Shown here: positions 1 through 10,994 of the stretch, in pieces
Layout: each line of letters begins with the position of its first letter
Numbering within the stretch: the first letter of the stretch is position 1
Assembly: GCA_025201365.1 (NCBI GenBank)
Contig: JAIXMF010000010.1
Span: 248,001-312,000 of the forward strand
DNA length: 64,000 nt
Direction: 5' to 3'
Source: Syncephalis plumigaleata
Taxonomy: Eukaryota; Zoopagomycota; Zoopagomycetes; Zoopagales; Piptocephalidaceae
The notes under the pieces: model-generated
Databases searched by the model: none
Told to the model about the DNA's origin: nothing
What the model saw: only the letters and a program-made list of their open reading frames with translations
Translations under genes and position numbers: made by a program

Positions 1-161
1 ACTTGTATATTATCATTCTCAATTAGTATCCTATCCATGACAAGTGAGGATGATGCTTCATTGCTACCGACAAAGTCATGTCTATCGAATATCGATATGG
101 ACATTATCAGCGATACTAGTACTCTCGTGTAAGACGAAAGCTTAATCTAATCAATGAGGAA

Positions 162-1626
162 ATGCCAGAGGAAAAACTAGCCTTACTGCTAACGAGTAGT
201 ATAACCACGTCTACAGCTCAGTTCTACGCTATACATCTTGAGAATATACGTGTAACTAATAAGATAGCTGGCATTATTGAGCAATTACTATCGACACCTA
301 ATTACGCGTTGGAATGTTTAACTCTCGTAAATATTCAGTGGACGATAGCTGATGCTAAGCGTATCTGTTCTGGTATCGCTATTAATAATACGCTTAATAC
401 GCTTAATTGTTCGGATTGTCCGCTTGGCAATCTTTTCGTCTATGCTTGTTGTCGAGGATTTCGTTCGGGACATCTTCGAAAGCTACGTCGTTTAATACTA
501 CGCGGCAATCAGATCAATGATGGTGCATGGATTCATTATGTCCGATCCTTACCACCATGATGCCATCGTTATTGTTCGAGTATACCGATCAACAATGTCG
601 ATCGAATCATCGTAGACGTGATGCCAGTCTACCCTGTCTACGTGTTCTTGACTTGCCTACAATGATATCACATCGTTCGGTATGGAGATGCTCATCGCTG
701 CCATACTCAAGGGAATACCCATTATCGATCTCAATCTATCCGGTAACTTGATTGTCGCGTCGTCCATTACCGCGTTATGTCAAGCGTGTGCTAAACGCGA
801 GACACATCGAGTTACTCGATTGCGTCGACTGGCACTTAACGAGACGGGTTGGAGTCTAGCGGGTATACGCGCCTTAAGCGATTGGCTTAAACTATCGGAT
901 TGCTCGCTTACCGCACTCGAGCTTAATGATTGCAATCTTTCCGATGCCGCACTAAACGAACTTGCCCTCGCTATCGGTGTTAACACGAGTCTACGTAGTC
1001 TGCATTATGATGGCAATCGTTTCTCGATCAATCCGCTGACTTTATTCTCGGAAGCATTACGAATTAATCGACACTTGGAACACTTGATCATAGATGTGTT
1101 TGAGGCGATCACCCGTAATCCTAGTGTACATTTGTTGGATTCTAGTTCATTGTCAGAAAACGAAGAGCAACAACAACGAGATAATCGACCGGAAACCGAG
1201 GACAATCGCGATGAAGCAGTGACGGGACTATGGATATTGACGAGTGCCGTTCGTCAAAATCTCACGTTGAACACGCTTGAATGTGCCATACCCGGTCAGG
1301 TAGCCGCGATTTGCCAGCCAATGTGGCAGCAACTTTGTAGTAATCGAGAACGATTCCATGCTATGCATCGTAATGCTTTACAAACATTTCATGTTGCGCG
1401 TATTTTGCTAAATAGTTGGCAGAATGCTATAGCAGCGACGACGTGTACCAATTTAGCTGTTTATCCATCCGGTCATCCAAGTGGTTACGCTTACCATTTG
1501 AACTTTTGGAACGATTGTTCTTTTTCATCGCACCATTACTCTCCATGGAGCAACTGCGATACATTCTACACTATGCACTCTACCGCCTTTAGATACACCA
1601 TGGGTGTACACACTAGGTTGGCCTGA
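162..1626 (+). CDS. Leucine-rich-repeat (RNI-like) protein
   Basis: Repeated LRR units are readable along the sequence, such as LRRLILRGNQINDGA, LRVLDL, NDITSFG, LTALELNDCNLSDAAL and LRSLHYDGN. This is the ribonuclease-inhibitor-like type with a helix after each strand, usually a protein-binding scaffold. The reading frame changes twice, near 555 and near 655. At the second point LRVLDL and xYNDITSFG would join into a normal LRR if one G were restored, so the gene is probably whole and the breaks are sequence errors. The start at 162 is the first ATG after an in-frame stop at 117. Another open frame runs from 1 to 132 (with an ATG at 37) and could be an upstream exon or the tail of another gene. 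The C-terminal 100 residues after an acidic/Gln patch show no domain I recognise. Partner and pathway are unknown. Confidence 0.7.
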
Positions 1627-1691
1627 TGAACGAGCTACCCTATTGGAGTATGTACACTGCTTGCGTCCAATTGCCAAATAGATTACATAGT

Positions 1692-1712
1692 TTTGTTTTG
1701 TTTTGTTTTGTT
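1692..1712. repeat. TTTTG pentanucleotide repeat
   Basis: About four units just downstream of the LRR gene. Confidence 0.85.
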
Positions 1713-1872
1713 GTTCTCCTAGTATCAAACTAAACCTAATCATTAATACAAATTGATTAAGTAATAAATAGTACATGTATATTCTTGCGATTAAGACAAA
1801 TTTTATTATAACGAATAAACCCATTAGACTTTATTGAGGAATACGTGCAAAGTAATACTAGCCAACCAATAT

Positions 1873-3179
1873 TTAACAAAACTATAATGTAACATTGCAA
1901 TGAAATAAATCATAGGTTAATCAGATTGTATTTACACAGTAAAAAGTCTATTTGTTCATTCATACCACTTACCTTCCAGCGATTATTACAGACAACACAG
2001 GTAACGAAGGTTGTCATCGGTTCATCCGCACTACGCGTTTGTAATTGGAAATAGGTGCATTTACGCTGTTTGCATCGTGGACACTTGAAGGCATCGGTGG
2101 AAGCTTCTGGTTGTCCGGCACCACGTGCCTTGAATATGTTTTCATCATTAATACGTCTCTCCTCTTGCTTTTGTTCTTCAGACATCATTTCCTATTAACA
2201 AGTGTATTAGTATTGCGAATGATCCACACATAAAGGATTAACGACCACTACATCAGATGTCATACTACAGAAACGTGTAGCACTTAGACTGCCACTAACG
2301 ATGGCATCACGTAAACGCGGATTATCATTGCCTTTAAGATTGAGATAGAGTTCACGGGCGCGTGCCTTGTATCGATCATTGGGTGTAGAGAATTGTTCAT
2401 AGAGCGCTATCTCGACCTCCACCGCTTTGGCAATAACCCGATCCGAATCTAGATGACACCGATTAGCTAGTGCATATAGTATCGAAATAGCGTAGTCATT
2501 CTCATTACCAGCTGTATTATTCTTGGCCAATGCCGTGTAGAACATTTCAATCATTCTATTGCGTACGGCACTGCTCGTCTTGGAGTACACCACTTCATCG
2601 CTTGTCACCGTTCTTTCCTTCAACGCTGCTCCAGGAGAGGCTGGCTCGCTACCATTCGAGGTTGATCGTTGCATCGGTATCTCCGTCTTGCTCGTATTAA
2701 TTGTAACTAAAATAGTTCATCATGTCATTATCATCCACGAAATGGTAATTACCCTAACTGCTTACCCTTCTCCGCTGCTTCATCCCGCTTCACCATACGA
2801 CGCCATTTAGCGACTACATCTTTGGCTCGATCGGCAATACGTGTATTCTCATGTTTACGCAATTTACCAACGAATACTCCCACTTTGGTAGACTATGCTC
2901 GTATCAGCCATTGATTGATTAATCATCTACTTTGTATAGAATATATGCGCACTTTCCCTCTCTCTCTATATATATACTTACACGTAAAAGATCCTCATTA
3001 ACGCGAACTCGTCCAAATCCATCCAATATACTTAGTATGCTCTATTCATTCACTTTAGTATACTGTAGTAGCTTGTCACTGACTATAATTGTATCTACCG
3101 TTTCATCGTTAAGCTCCAACTGTCTCGCTAATTTCTTCTTCAATTGCAACAAATGATCTTCAGGTTTAGCAGCCGACAT
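1873..3179 (-). CDS. DST1: Transcription elongation factor TFIIS
   Basis: TFIIS rescues backtracked RNA polymerase II by stimulating transcript cleavage in the nucleus. The C-terminal zinc ribbon is clear ([20 protein letters not shown], then CVVCNNRWK), including the invariant [10 protein letters not shown] loop whose Asp-Glu enters the polymerase active site. The central domain (about 2252-2706) and the N-terminal LW domain ([15 protein letters not shown], about 2766-2892) are also present. The last exon is only 9 nt (1873-1881) and supplies the family-typical ending FC-stop after WK; its 91 nt intron is 1882-1972. Other introns include 2192-2251 and 2707-2765. The ATG at 3179 ([10 protein letters not shown]) is chosen because the longer frame opens with GTG. 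Near 3040 an in-frame TAG must be removed by an unusually short intron of about 33 nt or is a sequence error. It is head to head with INTS11, 270 bp apart. Confidence 0.9.
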
Positions 3180-3449
3180 TGTTGTATTTCGTTTACTCGA
3201 TTCACTCTTTCTAGTTGTAGTTACCGGTACTAGCACGATATTATTGGCGGCTTTAACGCGTTTAATCAGTATAGAATAGTAGTAATAGTAGTAATAGTAA
3301 TATCGTTAGCCCAGGTACGAAAGAGGAGAGATTCAGGCCCGCTAATAACAATAATAATATAAAATTAAAAAACAAAAAACCAAGTGCCTCTTCCTTTCTT
3401 CCTTTAAATTACCCTCCCTAACCCTATCTTGTTTGTTATTTTATTTATC

Positions 3450-5363
3450 ATGTCAATACGCGTTATTCCACTGGGCGCTGGTCAAGATGTCGGTAAAAGC
3501 TGTGTTCTCGTCTCTATTGGCAATAAGAATATAATGTTTGATTGCGGCATGCATATGGGCTTCAATGATGCACGTCGTTTTCCCGATTTCTCCTTTATTT
3601 CACGGTCGGGTCGCTTCACGGAACTGCTTGACTGTGTCATCGTATCGCACTTCCATCTTGATCACTGCGGGGCACTTCCGTTCTTCACGGAAATGTGCGG
3701 CTACGACGGACCGGTGTATATGACGCATCCCACAAAAGCAATATGTCCCATTTTACTGGAGGATTATCGTAAAATCATGGTCGAACGTAAAGGCGAGCAA
3801 AACTTCTTTACGGCAGAAATGATCCGTGCCTGTATGCGTAAGGTGACGGGTGTCAGTCTACACGAGACGATACGTGTCGATGACGAACTAGAGATAAAGG
3901 CCTACTACGCGGGACACGTATTGGGCGCGGCGATGTTCCATGTCCGTGTAGGACATCAGTCGGTCGTCTATACCGGCGACTACAACATGACGCCCGATCG
4001 ACACTTGGGCGCGGCATGGATCGATCAATGCAAACCGGATCTACTCATTACCGAGTCCACCTATGCTACCACCGTACGCGACTCGAAGCGTGCCCGTGAA
4101 GCCGATCTTCTCAAGAAGATACAACGATGCGTGGAGCAAGGTGGCAAAGTGCTTATTCCCGTGTTTGCCCTGGGACGCGCGCAGGAGCTTTGTGTTCTAC
4201 TCGAGACTTACTGGGATAGAGTACACCTTAACGTGCCCATCTATTTCTCGGCCGGTCTCACCGAGAAGGCCAATCATTACTATCGATTGTTTATCGGATG
4301 GACTAATGAGAAAATCAAGAAAACCTTCGCCGAAAGGAATGCCTTCGACTTTCGAGGTATCAAGGCATGGCACCCCGCCTACTTCAACCAGACGGGTCCT
4401 ATGGTGTTGTTCGCCACACCCGGCATGCTGCATCAAGGCACGTCGCTTAAGGCGTTTCAACAATGGTCGGCCGATCCACGTAATATGGTTATTCTACCGG
4501 GCTACTGCGTTACGGGGACCGTAGGAGCCAAGGTGCTTGCCGGTCAAAAGAAGATCGATATCGACGCGTTTACCACCATTGATGTCAATCTACAAGTGGA
4601 GAACTTGTCGTTTAGCGCGCATGCCGATGCAAAGGGCATTCTGCAACTGATTAGAATGTGTAGACCACGCCATGTTTGCCTAGTGCATGGAGAACGTCGT
4701 AAAATGGAGTTATTAGCGGGTGATATCACTCGTACCCTGCATATACCGTGTTTCTATCCGGCAAATGGATCGGCAATCACCATTAATGGTCATAGGGAGA
4801 TCCCGATTCGAGTGGCAAAGCGTACACTACTACGAGATCGATTAAAGAATAATCCGTCATTAGGAAGTATGTTGTCGACGAACACGACAACCATGAATGA
4901 TCGACCATTGGAGGATGTTAGAAATGGTCCAGGTACCACTGAAGGACTAGTGAGTGGTGTGATATTACTCGAGGGGAATAGCGTTCAACTGGTGACATTG
5001 GATGAAGCATCGCAGAAAGGACAACAACAAAATATACGCTATAAATTACGTATGAATTGTCGTGCATCAATGCCTCCCGTAATCAGTACGGATAGTACAT
5101 CCATTGATAATCAAGGAAATAATCGTAATAATCTAGTCGATTCTATTTGCAGTCATATCTCGTCTAACCTGTCTACGGAATCGTACTACGTTCAATCCAC
5201 TAGCGATAAAATAAGCATTGATGATGTATCCATTGAAATAATCGAAACTGACGACACGAATCGATACGTGGCGGAAATCAGTTGGCTTCATGCGGATTAT
5301 CCACTTGCCGATCGTGTACTACAAATTATACGACCATTTCTTCTCGAAACATCCATCGAATAG
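3450..5363 (+). CDS. INTS11: Integrator complex subunit 11-like metallo-beta-lactamase/beta-CASP endonuclease
   Basis: Single-exon gene of 637 residues; animal INTS11 is about 600. The N-terminus [18 protein letters not shown] and [10 protein letters not shown] are characteristic of INTS11 and differ from CPSF73. The metal-binding HFHLDHCG motif (about residue 68), the later GDYNM, the beta-CASP His motifs (FSAHAD; LVHGE) and the TEST-Y segment (ITESTYAT) are intact, so the nuclease should be active. In other eukaryotes INTS11 is the catalytic cleaver of snRNA 3' ends and of paused Pol II transcripts, working with INTS9. No INTS9 is visible here. The last 170 residues are less conserved, as expected for the INTS9-binding C-terminus. 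The ATG at 3450 is the first in frame; upstream codons would need a TTG start. It shares a 270 bp spacer with TFIIS. Confidence 0.93.
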   Translation: MSIRVIPLGAGQDVGKSCVLVSIGNKNIMFDCGMHMGFNDARRFPDFSFISRSGRFTELLDCVIVSHFHLDHCGALPFFTEMCGYDGPVYMTHPTKAICPILLEDYRKIMVERKGEQNFFTAEMIRACMRKVTGVSLHETIRVDDELEIKAYYAGHVLGAAMFHVRVGHQSVVYTGDYNMTPDRHLGAAWIDQCKPDLLITESTYATTVRDSKRAREADLLKKIQRCVEQGGKVLIPVFALGRAQELCVLLETYWDRVHLNVPIYFSAGLTEKANHYYRLFIGWTNEKIKKTFAERNAFDFRGIKAWHPAYFNQTGPMVLFATPGMLHQGTSLKAFQQWSADPRNMVILPGYCVTGTVGAKVLAGQKKIDIDAFTTIDVNLQVENLSFSAHADAKGILQLIRMCRPRHVCLVHGERRKMELLAGDITRTLHIPCFYPANGSAITINGHREIPIRVAKRTLLRDRLKNNPSLGSMLSTNTTTMNDRPLEDVRNGPGTTEGLVSGVILLEGNSVQLVTLDEASQKGQQQNIRYKLRMNCRASMPPVISTDSTSIDNQGNNRNNLVDSICSHISSNLSTESYYVQSTSDKISIDDVSIEIIETDDTNRYVAEISWLHADYPLADRVLQIIRPFLLETSIE

Positions 5364-5607
5364 AACTAGAATATTGTACTAGTATTTGTATAATAAACAA
5401 TATTAATCAAATATAATACAAGTAATAGAATGGCATTTTCATCGCTACTAGCTTATTATTGCAGCATTGGATGTAGGCATGCAGACATGCTACTATGTGT
5501 AGGTTGATCCAGTTTATTCGAATAAGAATGTGCCATATAATCTCTATAAGAAGTTGTCAGCACAGTATCCATAGGCCGAATCTAATAAAGCTCTATATCA
5601 TTGTAAT

Positions 5608-7016
5608 CTATTGCGAATCTGGTAGTTTGATAGCCATATCTGCTAGTATCTTCTTCATCTTCGCTATGCCATAGGTTATTCTTTCCCGTGGAGTCATATC
5701 AAATTCCTGGTAATGCGACAAACCGTAGAGAGTGCCCACAAGCTTAAAGAATCTATCATTGATATCCTTGATTATTTGTTTCTTCCTCTCATCATTATAG
5801 CTCTGGAGGGTGGACAAATCCTTGGGTAAGGCTCGGCCACAGTAAGCAAAGAAAATCATTCCAGTCATATGGTAGCGTACTATAAAATGAGTTGGAAACC
5901 ATTGTTTTTTATTCTACCTCTTTTATATACACAATCGGTATCAATGTAACTTACCATCTAATAAAGCATCATGTATATACCATCCTTTTTCTAGGAAGTA
6001 TGTAGTCGCTGATCAAAATGAGATTAGCATAAAAGACAGCATGTATTCATCATCATATAGATACTAATCGGTACTTACTATTGATGATCGTGTTCAGTAT
6101 ATTAAGTATCTTGTCATCGTTAGCCTTCACAAACTTGCTACTATCGACTAAGACGGCAAGCCTCTTTCCTTTTGGCACCGTCTTGACAACCTCGCCGTTT
6201 GTGATGTTCTTCATCTCAATGCCATGTGTATTGGATGTATATACGAGCATTTTATTCACAAAGTTATTTCCGTTTACCATTCCGTCGGATGACAATGTAA
6301 CGCCGCCATCAATCTTCGTAACGCCACCATTACTATTAGCCATGTAAATAACACCGCTGGGAGGAGAGATAGTAAGGAGATTTGGAATGGCACTAATGGT
6401 GAATCTGCCCTGCTTAGGAATTAGCGTGACCCTTCCTTTCTCAGGAAGTACAATGGGTCGTCCATTTGGAAGTGTTATAGAAAGCACGCCTGCCTCTATG
6501 AGTGGAAATCGTAGAAAGACATTCTGCAAATAGCATTGTTCATCGGGGACGGGGATGTTTTGGATAATATTAAAGTGCTTCTTCACATCATCATGCTCAC
6601 TTGCTTTTTCCTTTACTATAGTCTTTACAGCATTCGATTAAGTACTTTTGATCATTGCTATAACATGGATCATGCTCAGCTTACATCTATTATTCTAAAG
6701 TTGACATTTTTGGTATCCTTTTTTCCACAGACTACAAAAACTTCAACTGGCATCCGATTTGGTGGTGCATAAACTCCTATAGCATAGTGTTCATTGATCA
6801 TTGTGTTTAGCCAAAGTCCCTTGATACCAAATGCATCCTTCTTTAGATGTGGTTTGAAGTCTAAACCTAAATGAATCGCACCACAATGTAAGCGAAGCGA
6901 CTAGTATTGACGCGATAGTATATATCACACGTACCATGTGCTGGAGCACTAAATGTCGCCAATGCTAGAACGGCAGCCGCAATTGATGGAGCATACTTTT
7001 TTGATTTCGAGAACAT
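5608..7016 (-). CDS. Secreted protein of unknown family, five exons
   Basis: Exons at 6935-7016, 6685-6866, 6079-6622, 5955-6008 and 5608-5879 sum to 1134 nt, exactly 377 codons plus stop. The product opens with a typical signal peptide (MFSKSKKYAPSIAAAVLALA, cleavage probably near SAPAHG). The mature part holds few cysteines and a stretch rich in Gly, Thr and Val (about residues 100-250) with beta-like repeats such as LSITLPNGRPIVLPEKGRV and SNGGVTKIDGGVTLSSDG. It ends in a charged, helical segment (MTPRERITYGIAKMKKIL). I recognise no catalytic motif or named domain. It sits beside another surface protein on the same strand, so a cell-surface or secreted role is inferred only from the signal peptide and context. 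No frame slips. Confidence 0.75.
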
Positions 7017-7527
7017 TGTGAAAGGTCGATACTGGTTTCTAAAATAAAAAAGCTAAGCGCGTAACCGTAAACTATGAGCGAGGATACTTGAACGAATAGT
7101 CTGAGCAGTGAGTATACCATCTGAACTACTAATTAGACGATTGAACATCACGAGTATTTATAATGGATAGATTCGTCGATATCAACCATCCTATTCATTC
7201 GAAAGATAAAGATATTTTCTTTATTGTTTTATGTACACATGCTAATGCATTCTTTAATTTACGTTTATCGTTCAAATAACATCATTTCAATAGAACAAAC
7301 ATGGATTTACCATGTGGCAATAGAGAACATACTCGGAAGGTAATTCCCATTTTAGTTCCACTCATGATGTGCACTATCTAGCTGTAAAAAGAATGGTCAA
7401 TTCATGCATCCATATCTTCACTAATTTCCGATGAATCATTCTACATGCTAGATTTGGAAAAGATTCAATAAAACGGCGATTTTCGTAAGACTGTACTATT
7501 ACATGTACAGTGGTGTATTTACATTTA
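7017..7527. other. Intergenic, 0.5 kb
   Basis: Upstream region of the secreted-protein gene and downstream of the GPI-like gene. AT-rich, with a GAGCGAGGATAC patch near 7077 but no recognisable element. Confidence 0.4.
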
Positions 7528-8121
7528 TTATAGAATATACATGGATAATGATGTCATTATTATACTTAGTAGGTATAGCGTCGTGCTCAGTTCGAATGAC
7601 TTTATACCACCGCCATGTAATCTATGCTCCGGGACGCCCTCTTCTAGGTTATTGTTGACGAACTGAAATGTAACATTGACCTTTGCAGCATTTGCATTTC
7701 CGGTATTATCGAGCAGAATACAATAGGGCTCATTGATGTCTAGTGTTTTCATGTAATAGTCGGAATAGGTGTAATGGTTACCCTTTTCACAAATTATTTC
7801 TCCATTCTTCTCCTTATTGAATTGATTATTAGTTGTACAAGAATTCAACTCGTCATATTCGATGGCATAGGTTGTCGTACTCCTTTCAGAATTGATGAAA
7901 CTAATGTATTTCATTGCATTAGACATGGGCGATAAATATACCGCGGTAAGTCCATTTGAATTAGCTTTGGCCAAATACTGGACATAACGTGATGTGAAGT
8001 TATTGCAGATAACAGATGCATTATAAGATTCAATGGTATGTATATAAGTATAATTAAATGCCTGCGAAAAAACTATGAACAAATGAAGGCATAGGATGAT
8101 AGACAAAGCTGCAAGATACAT
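7528..8121 (-). CDS. Probable GPI-anchored or secreted small protein, unknown family
   Basis: A 197-residue intronless frame from the ATG at 8121 (MYLAALSIILCLHLFIVFS), a good signal peptide; codons upstream would need a GTG start. The mature part has several N-glycosylation sequons (NYT, NAS, NFT, NVT) and four or five cysteines. The last 20 residues are hydrophobic (LYLLSIIMTSLSMYIL) after a Gly/Ser stretch (LHGGGIKSFE), the layout of a GPI-attachment signal. No domain recognised. It follows the secreted gene at 5608-7016 in the same orientation. Could also be a type I membrane protein with no cytoplasmic tail. Confidence 0.6.
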   Translation of the reverse strand: MYLAALSIILCLHLFIVFSQAFNYTYIHTIESYNASVICNNFTSRYVQYLAKANSNGLTAVYLSPMSNAMKYISFINSERSTTTYAIEYDELNSCTTNNQFNKEKNGEIICEKGNHYTYSDYYMKTLDINEPYCILLDNTGNANAAKVNVTFQFVNNNLEEGVPEHRLHGGGIKSFELSTTLYLLSIIMTSLSMYIL

Positions 8122-8755
8122 ATTGAACAAGAATAGGAATACGGATACACCACACACTGGAAGGTAAACAAAACAGCGAATGAAGCTAATATGATATCAA
8201 CGAAAGAGATGGAACTACTAGGTGACGGGAATCGCGTTGACCGACTTTAACGGCATGCTGGATTGCCATTGCAACTTTTATATGTCAAACATTTGTAGCA
8301 ATACCACATTTAATGCACGAATGGATCACAAGCAAAGGCATGCGGCCATTGGCTATCATCGGTCATTGTCCTTGAATGTATGTTGCAAATGTTGCATCAG
8401 TAACATGTCATACATAAATCATATTCAATCAGTAATGAATAATAGAGAGAGAGAGAGAACTAACAGTAAAATAGATATATCTAACACTATCTTAATAGCA
8501 TAACCTGTAATATCAATATTACTCTTACTCAACAAGAGTAATAATGGTCATTAGATTCATTATAAGTATTTACGATAATCGAGTGGCATATTTCAGGCTT
8601 TATACACTTGTACTACAAATGATGAAGGAACTACACACGCATACACACTCTTGCCCTTATTTCCTTTTCCCTCACCACCATTGAAATACGCACTCGTTAA
8701 ACCTTGCTTGCTTGCTTTATTGTTGCTTCAACTGGATATACTGTAATACTCCACA
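8122..8755. other. Divergent spacer, 0.6 kb
   Basis: Lies between the start of the GPI-like gene (minus) and the start of the deubiquitinase (plus). It holds a short GA run near 8450 and the region just before the plus-strand start is pyrimidine-rich. A 93-residue frame at 8222-8503 has no support. Confidence 0.4.
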
Positions 8756-10881
8756 ATGTCTATTATGAAACTGTTTGGCATGGTAGCTAGCTAGTATACT
8801 TGTTTGTTTTACTCGCAAATAACCACCTGTTGTATAGGGTAATGCCAGTAAGCTATCCACGGCAGAAGTATGGCCAGATGATTCCGAGCGTTACTATGGT
8901 CTAGAGAACGTAAGCTATTATTATTATTATTATTATTACTAGTCATAGTTGTTGTGACTATTCAGTTGAATACGACGACAATAGTCTAACCGGTAGAATT
9001 GACTTGTTTTTATTTAGTTTGGCAACACTTGGTAAGCGTATAGGTTGAACGGGAATAATAAAAGCATGCTAGATTCTTATACAAGTTATGTGGCAGCTAT
9101 TGTAATTCTATCCTACAGGCATTGTACTTTTGCAAACCGTTCCGCGATTGCGTTACCAACTATCCTCATGGCCCGATACCCGACCTACTCAAGGATGGTC
9201 CTAGTCAAACGGAGACGCCACTAGACTCCACCGTGAAACATGCACTTGCCGCTTCTTTACAGTCGCAAAACACGAATGGTACACATAATCCTCCGCTGTC
9301 AAATGGTGCGGTAGGCTTATCACGTAGCTCATCCACCAATGGACAGAGCGAGGATGCGACAACTGCTGCACCACGTCGACCGGAAGCACTAGATCATAGT
9401 TTATTCGGTGAATTACAAAATCTATTCTGGAAGATTAATCAGCAAAAACGCCAAAGCGGTGTCATGACACCGGGTCAATTTGTTAGTAAAGTGAGAAAAG
9501 ATAACGGTAAGCGTGTGATAGCGATGGAGATACACGATATAGTTGTTTATTTAGTCTTTTCGATGTTGTACATCATCTATAGAACTATTTCGTGGTACAA
9601 TGCATCAGGATGCACACGAATTCCTTATCTATATATTGAATACGGTAGCAGAGAATGTACTCGCCTACGAGAAGGAATGCTATGAACAACAATCCAAATT
9701 GGCAAATCATTCCAATGAAAGCAGTGTTGATGAATCGTTACCTAATGGTTGGACCAACTATTTTGAAGGTGTAAAATCAGCTGGCACTGCTAATAGTACA
9801 GCAACCGAATCTAATAATGATGATACTGCAGTATTAGACTCTGCTTCCACTTCTTCATCTTCTTCATCTTCATCTTCACCTCCCACAACTACTTGGGTGC
9901 ATCGTCTATTCGAGGGTGTATTGACGAATGAGACTAAATGTCTAACATGCGAGACGGTAAGCATTAATAATACTAATATGAATATTCCTTAATGCAATAT
10001 AACTAATGTATGATATGATATGATATGATACGTATTAGGTTACAAATCGAGATGAATGTTTCCTTGATCTGTCAATTGATATTGAACAACATTCCTCGGT
10101 AACCAGCTGTTTACGACAATTCTCTACCAGTGAAATGCTTTGCTATAAAAACAAATTCTTTTGCGATACGTGTTGTGCACTACAAGAGGCAGAGAAACGG
10201 TGAGAAGATGAAGACATATGAATGACACCAGTTAGTATTTCTATCATTAATGATTACTACCTTCTAGTATGAAGATTAAACGATTACCCAAAGTGTTGGC
10301 CCTTCACCTTAAACGATTCAAGTATCAAGAACGCGTGCAACGCTACATCAAACTATCATATCGTGTGGTATTCCCTATGGAATTACGGCTATTCGATACA
10401 GTAAGTATGACTATAGGATAGGAGAGTATTGTCATTTCATCTTCATTAATCATACGATCATGTCTCTCTAGTGTGATTCAACGGAAAATCCTGATTCACT
10501 TTATACGTTATTTGCTATTGTCGTACATATTGGCGGGTAAGTGAATGATAACCATTATTTATAACGTACATTTATACATACATATATATATCATTCAATT
10601 ATTCTATCATATTATTAGAGGACCACATCATGGTCATTATGTCTGTATTATTAAGAGTGCCGATCAATGGTTGTTATTCGACGATGATTGTGTTCAGGTA
10701 ATGATTGACTTGTTTCGTATTCCATTAACTTTATGCTAATTAGTTGCATTGTATTTGATCATGTGCTTAGATCATCTCGGAGGATGATATTCCACGTTAT
10801 TTCGGTGGATTATCACAAAATGGATCAGGCTATTTGTTGTTTTATCAAGTAGCCTCTGAAGATAAATTGGCCCATGTATAA
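8756..10881 (+). CDS. Ubiquitin carboxyl-terminal hydrolase, USP12/USP46 (yeast Ubp9/Ubp13) type
   Basis: Ten exons sum to 1446 nt (481 residues) with no frame slip. The Cys box reads [20 protein letters not shown], formed across a 14-nt microexon at 9018-9031. The MHQDAHEF motif, a CLTCE zinc-finger half, a CDTC half, and the His box (GPHHGHYV) with the downstream Asn/Asp region are all in place, so the cysteine protease should be active. The N-terminus starts [16 protein letters not shown]. Typical USP12/46 proteins are about 370 residues; the extra length comes from two inserts, one after the Cys box (about residues 55-120, Ser/Asn-rich) and a Ser-rich tract near 9838-9890. Family members remove ubiquitin with WDR48/WDR20-type partners. 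Exons: 8756-8782, 8838-8909, 9018-9031, 9097-9506, 9583-9956, 10039-10199, 10268-10400, 10472-10536, 10619-10697, 10771-10881. Confidence 0.9.
8915..8938. repeat. ATT trinucleotide repeat
   Basis: Seven to eight units inside the second intron of the deubiquitinase. Confidence 0.9.
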
Positions 10882-10994
10882 TTGCAATAGTTTTACCACC
10901 ATCAATTGACTAATTAACTTACTAATTCATTCATTAATAATAACTATTATTTTTTACTTTAATTGATTTAATGTTGTTATTGGAACTGTGCATA

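Noticed and set aside
6712-6721. GTATCCTT matches on the plus strand (also 13050, 24511, 60671, 63845)
   Set aside because: On the non-coding strand of the local gene, or in no gene; not U12 donors.
8222-8503. 93-codon plus-strand frame with several cysteines
   Set aside because: Opens mid-spacer, no splice or family support, overlaps the upstream region of two genes.
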